Source: an uncultured Erysipelotrichaceae bacterium (GTDB lineage Bacteria; Bacillota_I; Bacilli_A; Erysipelotrichales; Erysipelotrichaceae). Taken from it: a stretch of 64,000 bases of DNA. The stretch is from contig OMYM01000414.1 in NCBI GenBank assembly GCA_900315225.1, positions 1-64,000 of the forward strand, given 5' to 3'. The notes under the pieces are model-generated. The model was not told where the DNA came from, ran no database searches, and was given only the letters and a program-made list of their open reading frames with translations. The position numbers and the translations under genes are program-made. This document shows, piece after piece, positions 34,045 through 42,632 of the stretch. Positions within the stretch are counted from its first letter, which is position 1. Every line of letters starts with the position of its first letter.

Positions 34045-34209
34045 ATGGCTGTACAGCAAAGAAGAAATTCCAAGACTAGGAAAAGAAAAAGAAGGACTCA
34101 CTACAAGCTGATTGCTCCGACACTGATTAAGTGCCAGCTTTGCGGTGCTTACAAGCGTCCGCATCATCAGTGCCCATCGTGTCATGGCATGAAGCCAGCG
34201 GACAACTAA
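34045..34209 (+). CDS. rpmF: Ribosomal protein bL32
   Basis: 54 residues. Begins MAVQQRRNSKTRKRKRR, the standard L32 start, and has a zinc ribbon with C30, C33, C43 and C46. The Cys-containing form suggests a zinc-dependent L32. GGGAGGT lies 8 bases before the ATG. It is second in the DUF177-rpmF operon and is followed by a terminator. Confidence 0.97.
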   Translation: MAVQQRRNSKTRKRKRRTHYKLIAPTLIKCQLCGAYKRPHHQCPSCHGMKPADN

Positions 34210-34217
34210 TTTTTAAA

Positions 34218-34244
34218 AATTGATCCTGAAAGGGGTCTTTTTTT
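34218..34244 (+). terminator. Terminator of the rpmF operon
   Basis: GATCC / GGGTC stem (one G-T pair), TGAAA loop and seven T. Confidence 0.8.
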
Positions 34245-34264
34245 ACGCGGGTTGCCCCATGAAT

Positions 34265-34301
34265 CGATAACGCCGTTATTGAAATAATGTCGGTGTTATC
34301 G
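34265..34301. repeat. Long intergenic hairpin upstream of mraZ
   Basis: CGATAACGCCGTTATT pairs almost fully with TAATGTCGGTGTTATCG across a GAAA loop. An alternative pairing ACGCCG / CGGCGT ends in TTTT. It may be a second terminator or an insulator. The arms resemble those at 13823-13868. Confidence 0.6.
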
Positions 34302-34323
34302 GCGTTTTCGGGCAAAAAAAGAC

Positions 34324-34376
34324 TTGTCAAATACCTATCAGGTGGTACCATTGTGGTGGAAAGTAGAACAAAGTGG
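34324..34376 (+). promoter_or_regulatory. mraZ promoter with tandem MraZ boxes
   Basis: TTGTCA (34324-34329), 16 bases, then a weak TACCAT (34346-34351). Four GTGG-type units follow or overlap it: CAGGTGG (34339), ATTGTGG (34350), AAAGTAG (34360) and AAAGTGG (34370). The last three have an exact 10-base period, as known for MraZ operators. They cover the -10, the start site and the ribosome site, fitting autorepression. Confidence 0.72.
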
Positions 34377-34378
34377 GG

Positions 34379-34810
34379 ATGAGGTACACAGGCGAATTCA
34401 GGCATACGCTTGATGCGAAGAACCGCATCATCATTCCCGCCAAGTTCAGGGCTGGGCTTGGTGATACTTTCATGGTATCGAAATGGCTCGATGGCTGCCT
34501 TGCGGTATTTCCCATGGAGACGTGGAACGATGTGGCGGAAAGGATGTCGAGGATGTCGGCGGGAAAAAAAGAATCGCGCCAGTTCATGCGCAAGCTGATG
34601 TCTAGTGCAAATGAATGCACGTTTGATTCGCAAGGAAGGGTCCAGCTTCCCCAGTTGCTTTTGGAGAAGGGCGGCTTTGTCAAGAATTGCGCGATTATCG
34701 GCGTGGGCGACAGGGTGGAGATTTGGCCATTGGAGAAATGGGAGGCATATAGCGATGAGGCGGAGGAAGTCTTTGACGCTGTTGCCGAGGAGTTGACGGA
34801 GTATATTTAG
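34379..34810 (+). CDS. mraZ: Transcriptional regulator MraZ
   Basis: 143 residues. First gene of the division/cell-wall (dcw) cluster; a ring-shaped DNA-binding protein that represses its own operon. Two SpoVT/AbrB-like repeats: YTGEFRHTLDAKNRIIIP (near 4-21) and CTFDSQGRVQLP (near 83-94), each with the DxxGR-type motif (DAKNR in the first). The ATG at 34379 is favoured over the in-frame GTG at 34373 by alignment of MRYTGEF with the family start. rsmH follows after 2 bases. Confidence 0.95.
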   Translation: MRYTGEFRHTLDAKNRIIIPAKFRAGLGDTFMVSKWLDGCLAVFPMETWNDVAERMSRMSAGKKESRQFMRKLMSSANECTFDSQGRVQLPQLLLEKGGFVKNCAIIGVGDRVEIWPLEKWEAYSDEAEEVFDAVAEELTEYI

Positions 34811-34812
34811 GT

Positions 34813-35751
34813 ATGGAACATAAAAGCGTGCTTCTTGATGAAACGATTGATCTTATGGGCATAAAGCCAAACGGGATTTATGTGGATGGCACGCTTGGCA
34901 GGGGCGGGCATGCGGCGGCGCTCTCTAGAAAACTACAGAATGGAAAGCTATATGCATTCGACAAGGATGCGGCGGCTTTCAAGGAATCGATGAAAGCGCT
35001 TTTGCCCTACAGCGACAAGATTGTCTTCATACATAGCGATTTCCGCTGCATCAAGGAGCAGCTTGCCCAGCGTGGTGTGTACGGCGTGGATGGGGTCATG
35101 CTTGACCTAGGCGTTAGCTCGCCGCAATTCGACGATGCATCGCGTGGCTTTAGCTATCGTTTCGACAGCCGTCTCGACATGCGCATGGACCAATCGCAGG
35201 CAAAGGATGCATGCCAAGTGGTAAATACCTACTCGGTTGATGAATTGACCCGCATTTTTAGGGAATATGGCGAAGAGCGTTATGCCAGGTCGATTGCCCA
35301 AGCGATCGAAAGAAGCAGAAAAGAAGCGCCCATCGTCACGACAGGACAGCTCGTGGATGTCGTTCGGCAAGCCTTGCCGAACAAGGAGCTGAGAAAAAAA
35401 GGGCATCCAGCGAAACAGACGTTTCAGGCGCTGCGCATTGAGGTCAATGATGAACTCGGCGCCTTGCGCCAATGCTTGATAGATGTGATGGAACTGTTGA
35501 ATCCTGGCGGCAGGTGTGCCGTCATTACCTTCCATTCCCTGGAAGACAGGACCGTCAAGAGTATTTTCAAGGAATATTCCTCTGCTCCATTTGTGGAACC
35601 TAGGCTGCCACTGACGGAGACACAAATGGAGCAGGCCTCCTTCCATCTGGTCACCAAAAAGCCAGTTGTCCCGCAGGAGGATGAATTGATTGCGAATAAT
35701 CGCGCGCATAGCGCGAAGCTTAGGGTTATAGAAAGGAACAGTGATGTTTGA
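34813..35751 (+). CDS. rsmH: 16S rRNA (cytosine(1402)-N4)-methyltransferase
   Basis: 312 residues. SAM-dependent methylation of C1402 in 16S rRNA. Signatures: HKSVLLDETID, DGTLGRGGHA (SAM loop), LDLGVSSPQFD and TFHSLEDR. Length is normal. It is second in the dcw operon: 2 bases after mraZ, and its TGA overlaps the ATG of ftsL (TGATG). Confidence 0.96.
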   Translation: MEHKSVLLDETIDLMGIKPNGIYVDGTLGRGGHAAALSRKLQNGKLYAFDKDAAAFKESMKALLPYSDKIVFIHSDFRCIKEQLAQRGVYGVDGVMLDLGVSSPQFDDASRGFSYRFDSRLDMRMDQSQAKDACQVVNTYSVDELTRIFREYGEERYARSIAQAIERSRKEAPIVTTGQLVDVVRQALPNKELRKKGHPAKQTFQALRIEVNDELGALRQCLIDVMELLNPGGRCAVITFHSLEDRTVKSIFKEYSSAPFVEPRLPLTETQMEQASFHLVTKKPVVPQEDELIANNRAHSAKLRVIERNSDV

Positions 35752-36074
35752 TGGCGAGGAAGACTGTTAAAAAACGCAAAGCGCATCGTGAGGCTTTATT
35801 GCTGCGGTTGACGGTCTTTTTCCTTATGTTTTCGGCGATTGTATATCTTACATGCTCCTTGTTTCTGAGGCAGTACAACAATTCTTTGAGTACCAAGAAA
35901 CAACAGCTTGACGAGAGCATTAAGACGGTTCAAGCGGAAAACATAGAAATGGAGGTGGAGATTGCCCAACTGACCTCCAGTGACCGCGTAGACGAAATTG
36001 CGGCAAGCAGTGGAATGACGCGAAACCAAGAAAACATTGTTACCTTGACCCCGGAAGACGAATCGGGTGACTGA
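35751..36074 (+). CDS. ftsL: FtsL-like cell-division protein
   Basis: 107 residues. A basic cytoplasmic N-terminus (1-20), one membrane segment (LLRLTVFFLMFSAIVYLTCS, about 18-40) and a periplasm-side coiled coil (45-85) of the FtsL/DivIC type. Position between rsmH and a class B penicillin-binding protein supports FtsL. Sequence conservation is low in this family, so the call rests on topology and context. The start overlaps the rsmH stop; an in-frame TTG one codon earlier is less likely. Confidence 0.85.
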   Translation: MARKTVKKRKAHREALLLRLTVFFLMFSAIVYLTCSLFLRQYNNSLSTKKQQLDESIKTVQAENIEMEVEIAQLTSSDRVDEIAASSGMTRNQENIVTLTPEDESGD

Positions 36075-36076
36075 AT

Positions 36077-38245
36077 ATGGGAAGGAAGCAGATTCGCAAT
36101 ATTGCGCTGGTCAGCGGACTTGCCGTGGCATTGATTGTCGCCGATGTCTTTACTGTTTCGGTTGCGAAAGTGCATATGCGCTCAGGTGAAGATCTGAGCG
36201 CTTATGCCGAAAACGCCAACATTCGCTATGTCAAGACCAATGCTATGCGTGGGTATATCTATGATCGCTATGGATCCACGGTTGCCCAGGATGCAAAGAC
36301 GTATAACATTTATTGCGTCCTTAGCGAAGATAGACCTTCCGCCGACAATGAGATTGCATATGTGAAGGACAAGGAGTACACGGCGAGTGTCTTGGCCAAG
36401 ATTCTTCATGCGGACTATGACGTATTGCTAGGCTATCTCAATGCGGATGTCTATCAGACAGAGCTTGGCAACGCAGGGCGAAAGCTCTCCAAGGAAGTCA
36501 AGGAAGAGATTGAAAGCCTGAAGCTGCCTGGCGTCGAGTTTACCGATTCGACACAGCGAAACTATCCGATGGGGGTTTTTGCGTCAAATTTGGTCGGCTA
36601 TGCCCAGGCGAACGATGAAGGGGAAATCGTTGGCAAGATGGGGCTGGAACTCTACCTAAATTCATACTTGACGGGAAGCGATGGCTTTCGGTCCTATCAA
36701 GTGGACAAAAAAGGCTATGTGCTTCCTGGCATGCGCGAGACGAATGTCAGCGCGGTGAATGGATACAACGTGTATTTGACGCTTGATGGTGGCATTCAGA
36801 ATGCCTTGGAGCAATCGTTTAAGATGACCCAGGAGCGTTATGAGGCAGAGGCGGTATATGGCGCCGCCATGGAGATTAACACCGGCAAGGTGATTGCCTG
36901 GGGTCAGTATCCTTCATTTGACGCGAATGTCCTGGATATCCAGGAATACAATAATATAGGCATGGAGCTGCCGTATGAGCCGGGCTCTACCTTGAAGACA
37001 TTTACTTGGGCTGCCGCAATCAATGAAGGTGTCTACAATGGAAGGGCGATCGCGGACGGGAATGTCTTTTGTTATACATATGACGCCAACAACAACCCAG
37101 TCAGGACTTCGAGCAAGAATTCCGAGGGGTGCATATATAATGCGCGGCGTATCCAGCATGGAATGGTCGAGATGGACAAGGGTTTGACGCTTTCGTTGAA
37201 CACTGTGGCCGCAAAGGTGGAAACAGAGTTGATCACGCCCCAGATCTATCTGGACTATCTAAAGCGATTTGGCTTTTTTCGCGAAGTGAGTACCGATGGC
37301 TTGCCTGAGCAGCCAGGCTACTTGAACTTTAACTATGCGGCAGATCGTTTGTCTTTGTCATATGGGCAGGGTTCGACAGTGACAATGCTGCAGCTGATGC
37401 AGGCATACAGCGCCGTGTTTTCCAACGGCACAATGGTCAAGCCGTATTTTGTCGATTCGATCCGGGATCCCTATGACAACGCCAAGGTGATCTATCAGGG
37501 CGAAAGGAAAGTCGTTGGCACCCCCATTACCGAGGAAACGGCGAAGGAATTGCAAAGGATTCTCTACCGCACCGTCAACGACGATGATGGAACGGCGAAA
37601 TTCTACCAGATTCCCGAGTGCAGGCTCATTGGCAAGACGGGAACAACCGAATGGGCGGCCGATGGCGGGTATGAGTCGGGAAAGACGATTACATCGATCA
37701 TGTGCGCCATGCCGGCGGAAAATCCGCAGATTCTTGTGTATTATGCATTCCGTAGCAACTATGATCCTATGGCGCACAGGGAGACAGAGGCAGTCACCAG
37801 CTTTCTCAGAAAGATTGCGATGTCGTATGGCTTGGCAAAAAAAGAAACGCTTGCGGATGAAAACATCGCCGCAAAAGTTGAAAACATCAAGACCGTAGCA
37901 ATGCCGAATGTAGTCAACCACAGCCTTGAATACGCGCAAGAAAAACTAGAAGGGCTGGATGCCCTCGTGTACGTCCTTGGCGAAGGAGGAGGGGTAGTGG
38001 ACCAGTTCCCTTCCGCAACATCGATGGTCAACTCTGGACAGAGAGTGTTTTTGTTAACAGATGCGTCCAGCATCACAATGCCTGACTTGACAGGATGGAC
38101 GCGGAAGGATGTGACGGCGCTTTGGGCGGTCACAGGGTATGGCTTCAAGGTCGAAGGAGCGGGCATCGTGGCGTTTCAAAGCATAGCGCCAGGAACGGTG
38201 ATCAACAAAGGAACGAGCATTAGCGTGAGATTGGAAGGTGGATGA
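36077..38245 (+). CDS. ftsI: Class B penicillin-binding protein with PASTA domains
   Basis: 722 residues. A septal peptidoglycan transpeptidase. One N-terminal membrane anchor (8-30), a pedestal domain (50-230) and a transpeptidase domain with S304-T-L-K307 (nucleophile Ser), S373-L-N and K520-T-G. Two PASTA-like repeats close the protein (from about 613 and 673, starting MPNVVNHSLE and MPDLTGWTRK), as in PBP2x/SpoVD-type enzymes. It follows ftsL by 2 bases, and its TGA lies 1 base before the mraY ATG. Confidence 0.93.
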   Translation: MGRKQIRNIALVSGLAVALIVADVFTVSVAKVHMRSGEDLSAYAENANIRYVKTNAMRGYIYDRYGSTVAQDAKTYNIYCVLSEDRPSADNEIAYVKDKEYTASVLAKILHADYDVLLGYLNADVYQTELGNAGRKLSKEVKEEIESLKLPGVEFTDSTQRNYPMGVFASNLVGYAQANDEGEIVGKMGLELYLNSYLTGSDGFRSYQVDKKGYVLPGMRETNVSAVNGYNVYLTLDGGIQNALEQSFKMTQERYEAEAVYGAAMEINTGKVIAWGQYPSFDANVLDIQEYNNIGMELPYEPGSTLKTFTWAAAINEGVYNGRAIADGNVFCYTYDANNNPVRTSSKNSEGCIYNARRIQHGMVEMDKGLTLSLNTVAAKVETELITPQIYLDYLKRFGFFREVSTDGLPEQPGYLNFNYAADRLSLSYGQGSTVTMLQLMQAYSAVFSNGTMVKPYFVDSIRDPYDNAKVIYQGERKVVGTPITEETAKELQRILYRTVNDDDGTAKFYQIPECRLIGKTGTTEWAADGGYESGKTITSIMCAMPAENPQILVYYAFRSNYDPMAHRETEAVTSFLRKIAMSYGLAKKETLADENIAAKVENIKTVAMPNVVNHSLEYAQEKLEGLDALVYVLGEGGGVVDQFPSATSMVNSGQRVFLLTDASSITMPDLTGWTRKDVTALWAVTGYGFKVEGAGIVAFQSIAPGTVINKGTSISVRLEGG

Positions 38246-38246
38246 T

Positions 38247-39209
38247 ATGGCGATGAAGATGATAATGTGTTTTTTTGCAAGCTTGGTGGCGGTAATGGCG
38301 ATCATGCCTTGGTTTATTGGTTTTTTGAAAAGGTTGTCGTTTAAGCAGTCGGTAAGCGAGTATTCCCTAGAGGATGACAAAAAGAAAGCAGGAACGCCAA
38401 TCATGGGCGGTATTCTTTTCATCTTGGCACCGATCGTGGCCACGCTGCTGGTGTCCCCTTCGCTCATTGGTGATTTTGATACCTTGACGGTAATGCTTGC
38501 CTTTTTTGGCTATGGCTTGATTGGCTTTATCGATGACTATCTGATCGCGGTAAAAAAGAACAACGATGGACTAACCCCTGCGCAAAAATTCGGCATGCAG
38601 CTGGTGCTGGCGATTGTGTTCTTTATGATGTATCGTGGACGCGCCGACCTCTCGGTGTCGATTCCCTTTACACAGACGAGAATCTCGTTTGGCTGGGGAT
38701 ACTTTATTTTAATCTTGTTTATGTTCACCGGTTCTTCCAACGCGGTGAACCTGACAGATGGCATGGATGGCTTGGCGGCGGGATGTTCGGTCTTTGCGCT
38801 GATTCCGTTTGTTGCTTTTTCGGTTGTTGGGCAAAAGACGGGACTGTCTATCTTTACGATTGGCTTGATTGGCGCGTTGGTAGGCTATTTGTACTACAAT
38901 AAAAAGCCCGCACGCGTCTTCATGGGGGATACCGGTGCATTGGCTCTTGGCGGTGTTTTGGCGGCCTTGGCGATGATCACAAAGAAAGAATTCGCGTTAG
39001 TCGTTGTCGGGGGTGTCTTCGTTGTTGAGACGCTGTGCGTGATCATCCAGCAGGTATCGGTCAGGACAGGACATGGAAAGGTGTTCTCCTACACGCCGAT
39101 ACACTACGCATTCCGACTTCAGGGGGTTCCAGAGGAAAAAATCGTCCTGTCTTTTTGGATCGCTGAAGCGGCGTGCGCCGCACTTGGTCTTTGGATAGGA
39201 CTTCACTAA
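38247..39209 (+). CDS. mraY: Phospho-N-acetylmuramoyl-pentapeptide-transferase
   Basis: 320 residues with about ten membrane helices. Makes lipid I from UDP-MurNAc-pentapeptide and undecaprenyl phosphate. MraY motifs: FIDDYLIAVKKNN, NLTDGMDGLA and FMGDTGALALG. The ATG at 38247 is preceded by GGAAGGTGG; the in-frame GTG at 38238 would overlap that site. It is the last gene of the dcw operon here: a terminator follows at once, and murD, ftsW and murG are absent. Confidence 0.95.
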   Translation: MAMKMIMCFFASLVAVMAIMPWFIGFLKRLSFKQSVSEYSLEDDKKKAGTPIMGGILFILAPIVATLLVSPSLIGDFDTLTVMLAFFGYGLIGFIDDYLIAVKKNNDGLTPAQKFGMQLVLAIVFFMMYRGRADLSVSIPFTQTRISFGWGYFILILFMFTGSSNAVNLTDGMDGLAAGCSVFALIPFVAFSVVGQKTGLSIFTIGLIGALVGYLYYNKKPARVFMGDTGALALGGVLAALAMITKKEFALVVVGGVFVVETLCVIIQQVSVRTGHGKVFSYTPIHYAFRLQGVPEEKIVLSFWIAEAACAALGLWIGLH

Positions 39210-39231
39210 AAAAATGCCGATAGGCATTTTT
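39210..39231 (+). terminator. Terminator ending the dcw operon after mraY
   Basis: AAAAATGCC-GATA-GGCATTTTT, perfect stem with T tail, directly after the mraY stop. Confidence 0.92.
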
Positions 39232-39282
39232 CACTATTTTAAAGGAAAAAATGTGATTGACATCGCCGTTGTAAACGTTTTT

Positions 39283-39291
39283 TGATATAAT
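39283..39291 (+). promoter_or_regulatory. Extended -10 promoter of comN-secDF
   Basis: TGATATAAT, 24 bases before the start codon. A TTGACA at 39257 is too far (23 bases) to be its standard -35. Confidence 0.6.
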
Positions 39292-39314
39292 ACTTGAATT
39301 GTCAGGAGGGGGCA

Positions 39315-39605
39315 ATGAGCGTTGAGAAATTTGATGTTAATCATCGTTTAGTGCAATTGACGATGACTTTGAAACTGCAAAAACTGCAGCGCACCGAGCT
39401 ACCAACCCTGACGTATGGAAATCTTGAGGACTTTCTGATGGGAAGCCTATGGAAGAAAGGCACGCCGAAATCCTTGCACAAAGCTGCCGACGAGATCCTG
39501 TCTGTATCCGCCAGCGATATCGTCCGCTTTCTTTCCAAGATGGCGGTTGTGGATGGCGCCAAACAGAATCTGGAAGATTTCTCTGATGTCATAGGAGGGA
39601 GCTAA
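39315..39605 (+). CDS. comN: ComN-like post-transcriptional regulator
   Basis: 96 residues. Fits the Post_transc_reg family (B. subtilis ComN, which influences comE mRNA localisation). Key region: a FLMGSLWKKGTPKSLHKAAD helix, followed by DEILSVSASDIVRFLSKMAV. In Bacillus the gene also lies beside secDF, as here, which supports the call. The ATG follows AGGAGGGGG. secDF begins 7 bases after the stop. Confidence 0.8.
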   Translation: MSVEKFDVNHRLVQLTMTLKLQKLQRTELPTLTYGNLEDFLMGSLWKKGTPKSLHKAADEILSVSASDIVRFLSKMAVVDGAKQNLEDFSDVIGGS

Positions 39606-39612
39606 CATATAT

Positions 39613-41907
39613 ATGGCAAACAGCAAACAAAAGAAGGGTGGCTTATGGGTCTTCTTCGCCTTTGTTGCGGCGATCGTTGTACTCATAGCCTCCACATTCA
39701 ATGTAATCAAGGATAATTTAAACCTTGGTCTTGACCTAAGGGGCGGCTTTGAGATCTTGTACCAGGCTGAGCCGCTGAACGGTGAATCCGATACAGAAGT
39801 AGACATGACTTCCGTGGTCAACAGCATCTCCAAGCGCATCAACGTGCTGGGTGTCAGTGAACCGGAGATCATTACCGAGGGAACAGACCGCATCCGCGTG
39901 CAGCTAGCGGGCATCGAGGATCAGGAGTCTGCACGCCAGATGATCGGGACGACGGCGAATCTAACGTTCCGCGACGTGGATGACAACGAGCTAGCGACAG
40001 CCGACATCCTGGTCGAGGGCGGAGCATCGCTGGCGTATAACGATGGACTTCCGATTGTATCCCTTAAAATCAAGGATGCATCGACGTTCTCCTCTATCAC
40101 ATCGTCTATTTCGGCGAAGTCCAGCGGCGAAAACATCATGGTCATTTGGCTCGATTGGGAGGAAGGCGATTCCTATTCCGATGAGAGGGCAAAGGAACTT
40201 GCTGGAGAGGAGCCAAAATATATTTCTGCTGCTTCAGTCAGAAGCGCGATTTCGGGAGACTGCATCATTGAAGGCAACTTCACCGAGGCAGAGGCGAGGA
40301 CACTTGCAAACCTGATCAACTCAGGTTCCTTGCCCGTCAAGCTGACAGAGATCAGTTCCAACGTTGTTTCGGCCGAGTTTGGCGAAGATGCGTTCCACAA
40401 GACAGCCATTGCCGGCGTTATCGGCATTGTTGCTGTCATGGCGTTCATGATTGCGATGTACCGTATGCCTGGCGCTGTCTCGGGTGTCATGTTGTTGTTC
40501 TACATCTGGGCGGTATTTGCTCTCTACAGCATGATGGGAGCGGTATTCACGCTTTCCGGCATTGGCGCGCTTGTGCTTGGCGTTGGCATGACCGTTGACG
40601 CAAATATCATCAACTACGAGAGAATCAGGCAAGAACTCTACAAAGGTCGCAGCATTCCAAATGCTGTTTCCGAGGGACAGAAACTATCTTATTCAGCTGT
40701 GTTTGATGCACAGTTGACAACCTTGATCGCCGCCTTGATCATGTACATCTGGGGCAATGGCGCCGTCAAGGGATTTGCAACGATGTTGATCATCACCGTG
40801 GTCATGACGCTGCTCATCACGGTATGGCTTTCGAAATTCCTGCTTTCCCTGATTGTCGACACGGGCATTGCCAACGACAAATTGTCGTGGTTTGGCGTCA
40901 AGCCAGAGCAGATTCCAGACATCCACAAGGGCGAGTCGCAGAAATACACAGGAACACATCAGTACGATTATGTCGCAAAGTCTAGCCTTGTCTCCAAGAT
41001 TAGTGTTGGCATTCTTGCTATTGCCCTAGTCTTCAGCATTGCCAACACGTTCATGGGCAAGGGATTCTTCAATCTTGGCATTGACTTTGCCTCAGGAACA
41101 AAGTTGACGGTTACTTCCGACAACAGCGTCTCCATTTCCGATGTGCGCACTGAGATGGAAAGCCTTGGCTATAGCGGCTTTACATATCAGGCGGCAGGCA
41201 GTGACGCAGTGTATGCGATTACCAAGGATGCCTTGTCAACAAGCGAATTGTCGCAAATCAAGGAAGCATTTGCTGAGAAATATGGCCAAGAGCCAGGCGA
41301 CAACGTTGTTACGCCTGTCGTTGGGCGCGATCTTGTTAGAAACGCGTTCATCCTGACCATCGTTGCCTGGATTGCCATGATGGGATATGTCACGATCCGT
41401 TATGAGTGGGACTATGCCTTGGGTTGTCTTGTTGCCCTGATGCATGACGTGGGAATTGTCCTTGCCGTGTTCTCGATCTTGCGCATGGAAGTCAATACAG
41501 AAGTCATTTCCGTCTTGTTGACCATCATCGGTTATTCCATTAACAACTCTATCGTTGTGTTCGACCGTGTCAGAGAATTGATTGCTGGATACAGGAAGAA
41601 CATGAAGGATTCCGACTATGATGATGTCATCAACAAGTCGCTCGATGCAACGATCAAGATGTCGATCAATAGCTCGATTACGACGATGTTGCCGGTAATC
41701 TTCTTGCTTGTCCTTGGCTCTAGAAGCATTTTCACATTTATCTTTGCGATGTTTATCGGCTTGATTGCTGGTACAATTAGCTCCATCTTTATTGCTCCAA
41801 CGGTATGGCGTTGGGCAAGGAAGAACATCAAGCCAAAGGCAAGGAAACAAAAGAAGGAAACAAAGGAATCCCTGGACGAATACTCAATCAAGGGAATTAA
41901 CGCATAG
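39613..41907 (+). CDS. secDF: Protein translocase SecDF fusion
   Basis: 764 residues. Uses the proton motive force to assist Sec-dependent export. SecD half (1-410): first helix, LGLDLRGGFEI motif, extracytoplasmic P1 domain, then five helices including GVGMTVDANIINYERI. SecF half (about 450-750): GIDFASGTKL, VVGRDLVRNA and SINNSIVVFDRVRE. The single fused chain is typical of Firmicutes. A basic cytoplasmic tail ends it. GGAGGGAG lies upstream. Confidence 0.95.
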   Translation: MANSKQKKGGLWVFFAFVAAIVVLIASTFNVIKDNLNLGLDLRGGFEILYQAEPLNGESDTEVDMTSVVNSISKRINVLGVSEPEIITEGTDRIRVQLAGIEDQESARQMIGTTANLTFRDVDDNELATADILVEGGASLAYNDGLPIVSLKIKDASTFSSITSSISAKSSGENIMVIWLDWEEGDSYSDERAKELAGEEPKYISAASVRSAISGDCIIEGNFTEAEARTLANLINSGSLPVKLTEISSNVVSAEFGEDAFHKTAIAGVIGIVAVMAFMIAMYRMPGAVSGVMLLFYIWAVFALYSMMGAVFTLSGIGALVLGVGMTVDANIINYERIRQELYKGRSIPNAVSEGQKLSYSAVFDAQLTTLIAALIMYIWGNGAVKGFATMLIITVVMTLLITVWLSKFLLSLIVDTGIANDKLSWFGVKPEQIPDIHKGESQKYTGTHQYDYVAKSSLVSKISVGILAIALVFSIANTFMGKGFFNLGIDFASGTKLTVTSDNSVSISDVRTEMESLGYSGFTYQAAGSDAVYAITKDALSTSELSQIKEAFAEKYGQEPGDNVVTPVVGRDLVRNAFILTIVAWIAMMGYVTIRYEWDYALGCLVALMHDVGIVLAVFSILRMEVNTEVISVLLTIIGYSINNSIVVFDRVRELIAGYRKNMKDSDYDDVINKSLDATIKMSINSSITTMLPVIFLLVLGSRSIFTFIFAMFIGLIAGTISSIFIAPTVWRWARKNIKPKARKQKKETKESLDEYSIKGINA

Positions 41908-41916
41908 GAAATCTTG

Positions 41917-41949
41917 GGCGGCGGGCTAGGTTTTGGCCTGCCGTCTTTG
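41917..41949 (+). terminator. Terminator of comN-secDF
   Basis: GC-rich stem (GGCGGCGGGC with GGCCTGCCGTC, two G-T pairs) and TTT tail. Confidence 0.7.
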
Positions 41950-41966
41950 CTATATGGAGGAGAAGT

Positions 41967-42632
41967 ATGATAAAGGCTGTTTTGTTCGATTGCGATGGAT
42001 TGATGTTTGAAACGGAATTGGTGGCGCAGGGGATTTGGCGGTTTGAAGCCCAGAAAAGGGGGATTGTATTGCCTGAGGATTTCTTTGTGCATATCACGGG
42101 AACGTCAGGACCTGGTGAAGAGGCTTATCTTGCCAGCATTCCAGGCATGAAAAAGGCCAGGAAAGAAATTGGCAAGCTTAGGTTTGACCTAGATTTTTGG
42201 CGTAGTATTCACACGGATTGCCTGAATAAGAAGGGATTGATAACGCTCTACAGGTATCTAAAGGACAATGATTATAAGATGGCGATATGTTCATCCAGCG
42301 GGAGAGAGTATGTCGAGACATTGTTGTCAACGGTTTCGGTGAACATGGCATTCGATGCGATTGTTGGAGGGGATATGGTGAGTCATTCGAAACCTGACCC
42401 AGAGATCTTTTTGCTTGGCGCAGAGAAGTGCGGCGTGCAGCCGTGCGAATGCCTGGTTCTGGAGGATTCAAAGTGGGGGATCCTGGCTGCTGGAAGGGCA
42501 GGCATGCGCTCTTGCTTTATCGAGGATACGATTGTCCCGGACGAGGAAATGATGCGTTTCATTGACTTGAAGGCATATTCCCTGGATGATGTGTGCGGAT
42601 TGCTGGAGAAGCTTTGCAAAGGTGACGCATGA
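41967..42632 (+). CDS. HAD-superfamily hydrolase, beta-phosphoglucomutase-like
   Basis: 221 residues. Motif I FDCDGLMFETE (D8 nucleophile, D10 acid/base), motif II CSSSGRE, motif III Lys in HSKPDPEIFL, and motif IV VLEDSKWGI. The cap is the small helical type (C1) of the beta-PGM/phosphatase branch, so a sugar-phosphate or nucleotide phosphatase role is likely. The ATG follows GGAGGAGAAGT. Its TGA overlaps the recJ start (ATGA). Confidence 0.87.
   Translation: MIKAVLFDCDGLMFETELVAQGIWRFEAQKRGIVLPEDFFVHITGTSGPGEEAYLASIPGMKKARKEIGKLRFDLDFWRSIHTDCLNKKGLITLYRYLKDNDYKMAICSSSGREYVETLLSTVSVNMAFDAIVGGDMVSHSKPDPEIFLLGAEKCGVQPCECLVLEDSKWGILAAGRAGMRSCFIEDTIVPDEEMMRFIDLKAYSLDDVCGLLEKLCKGDA

Noticed and set aside
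34318-34380. Terminator-antiterminator switch in front of mraZ
   Set aside because: The hairpin lies upstream of the likely mraZ promoter, so it cannot control that transcript as an attenuator.
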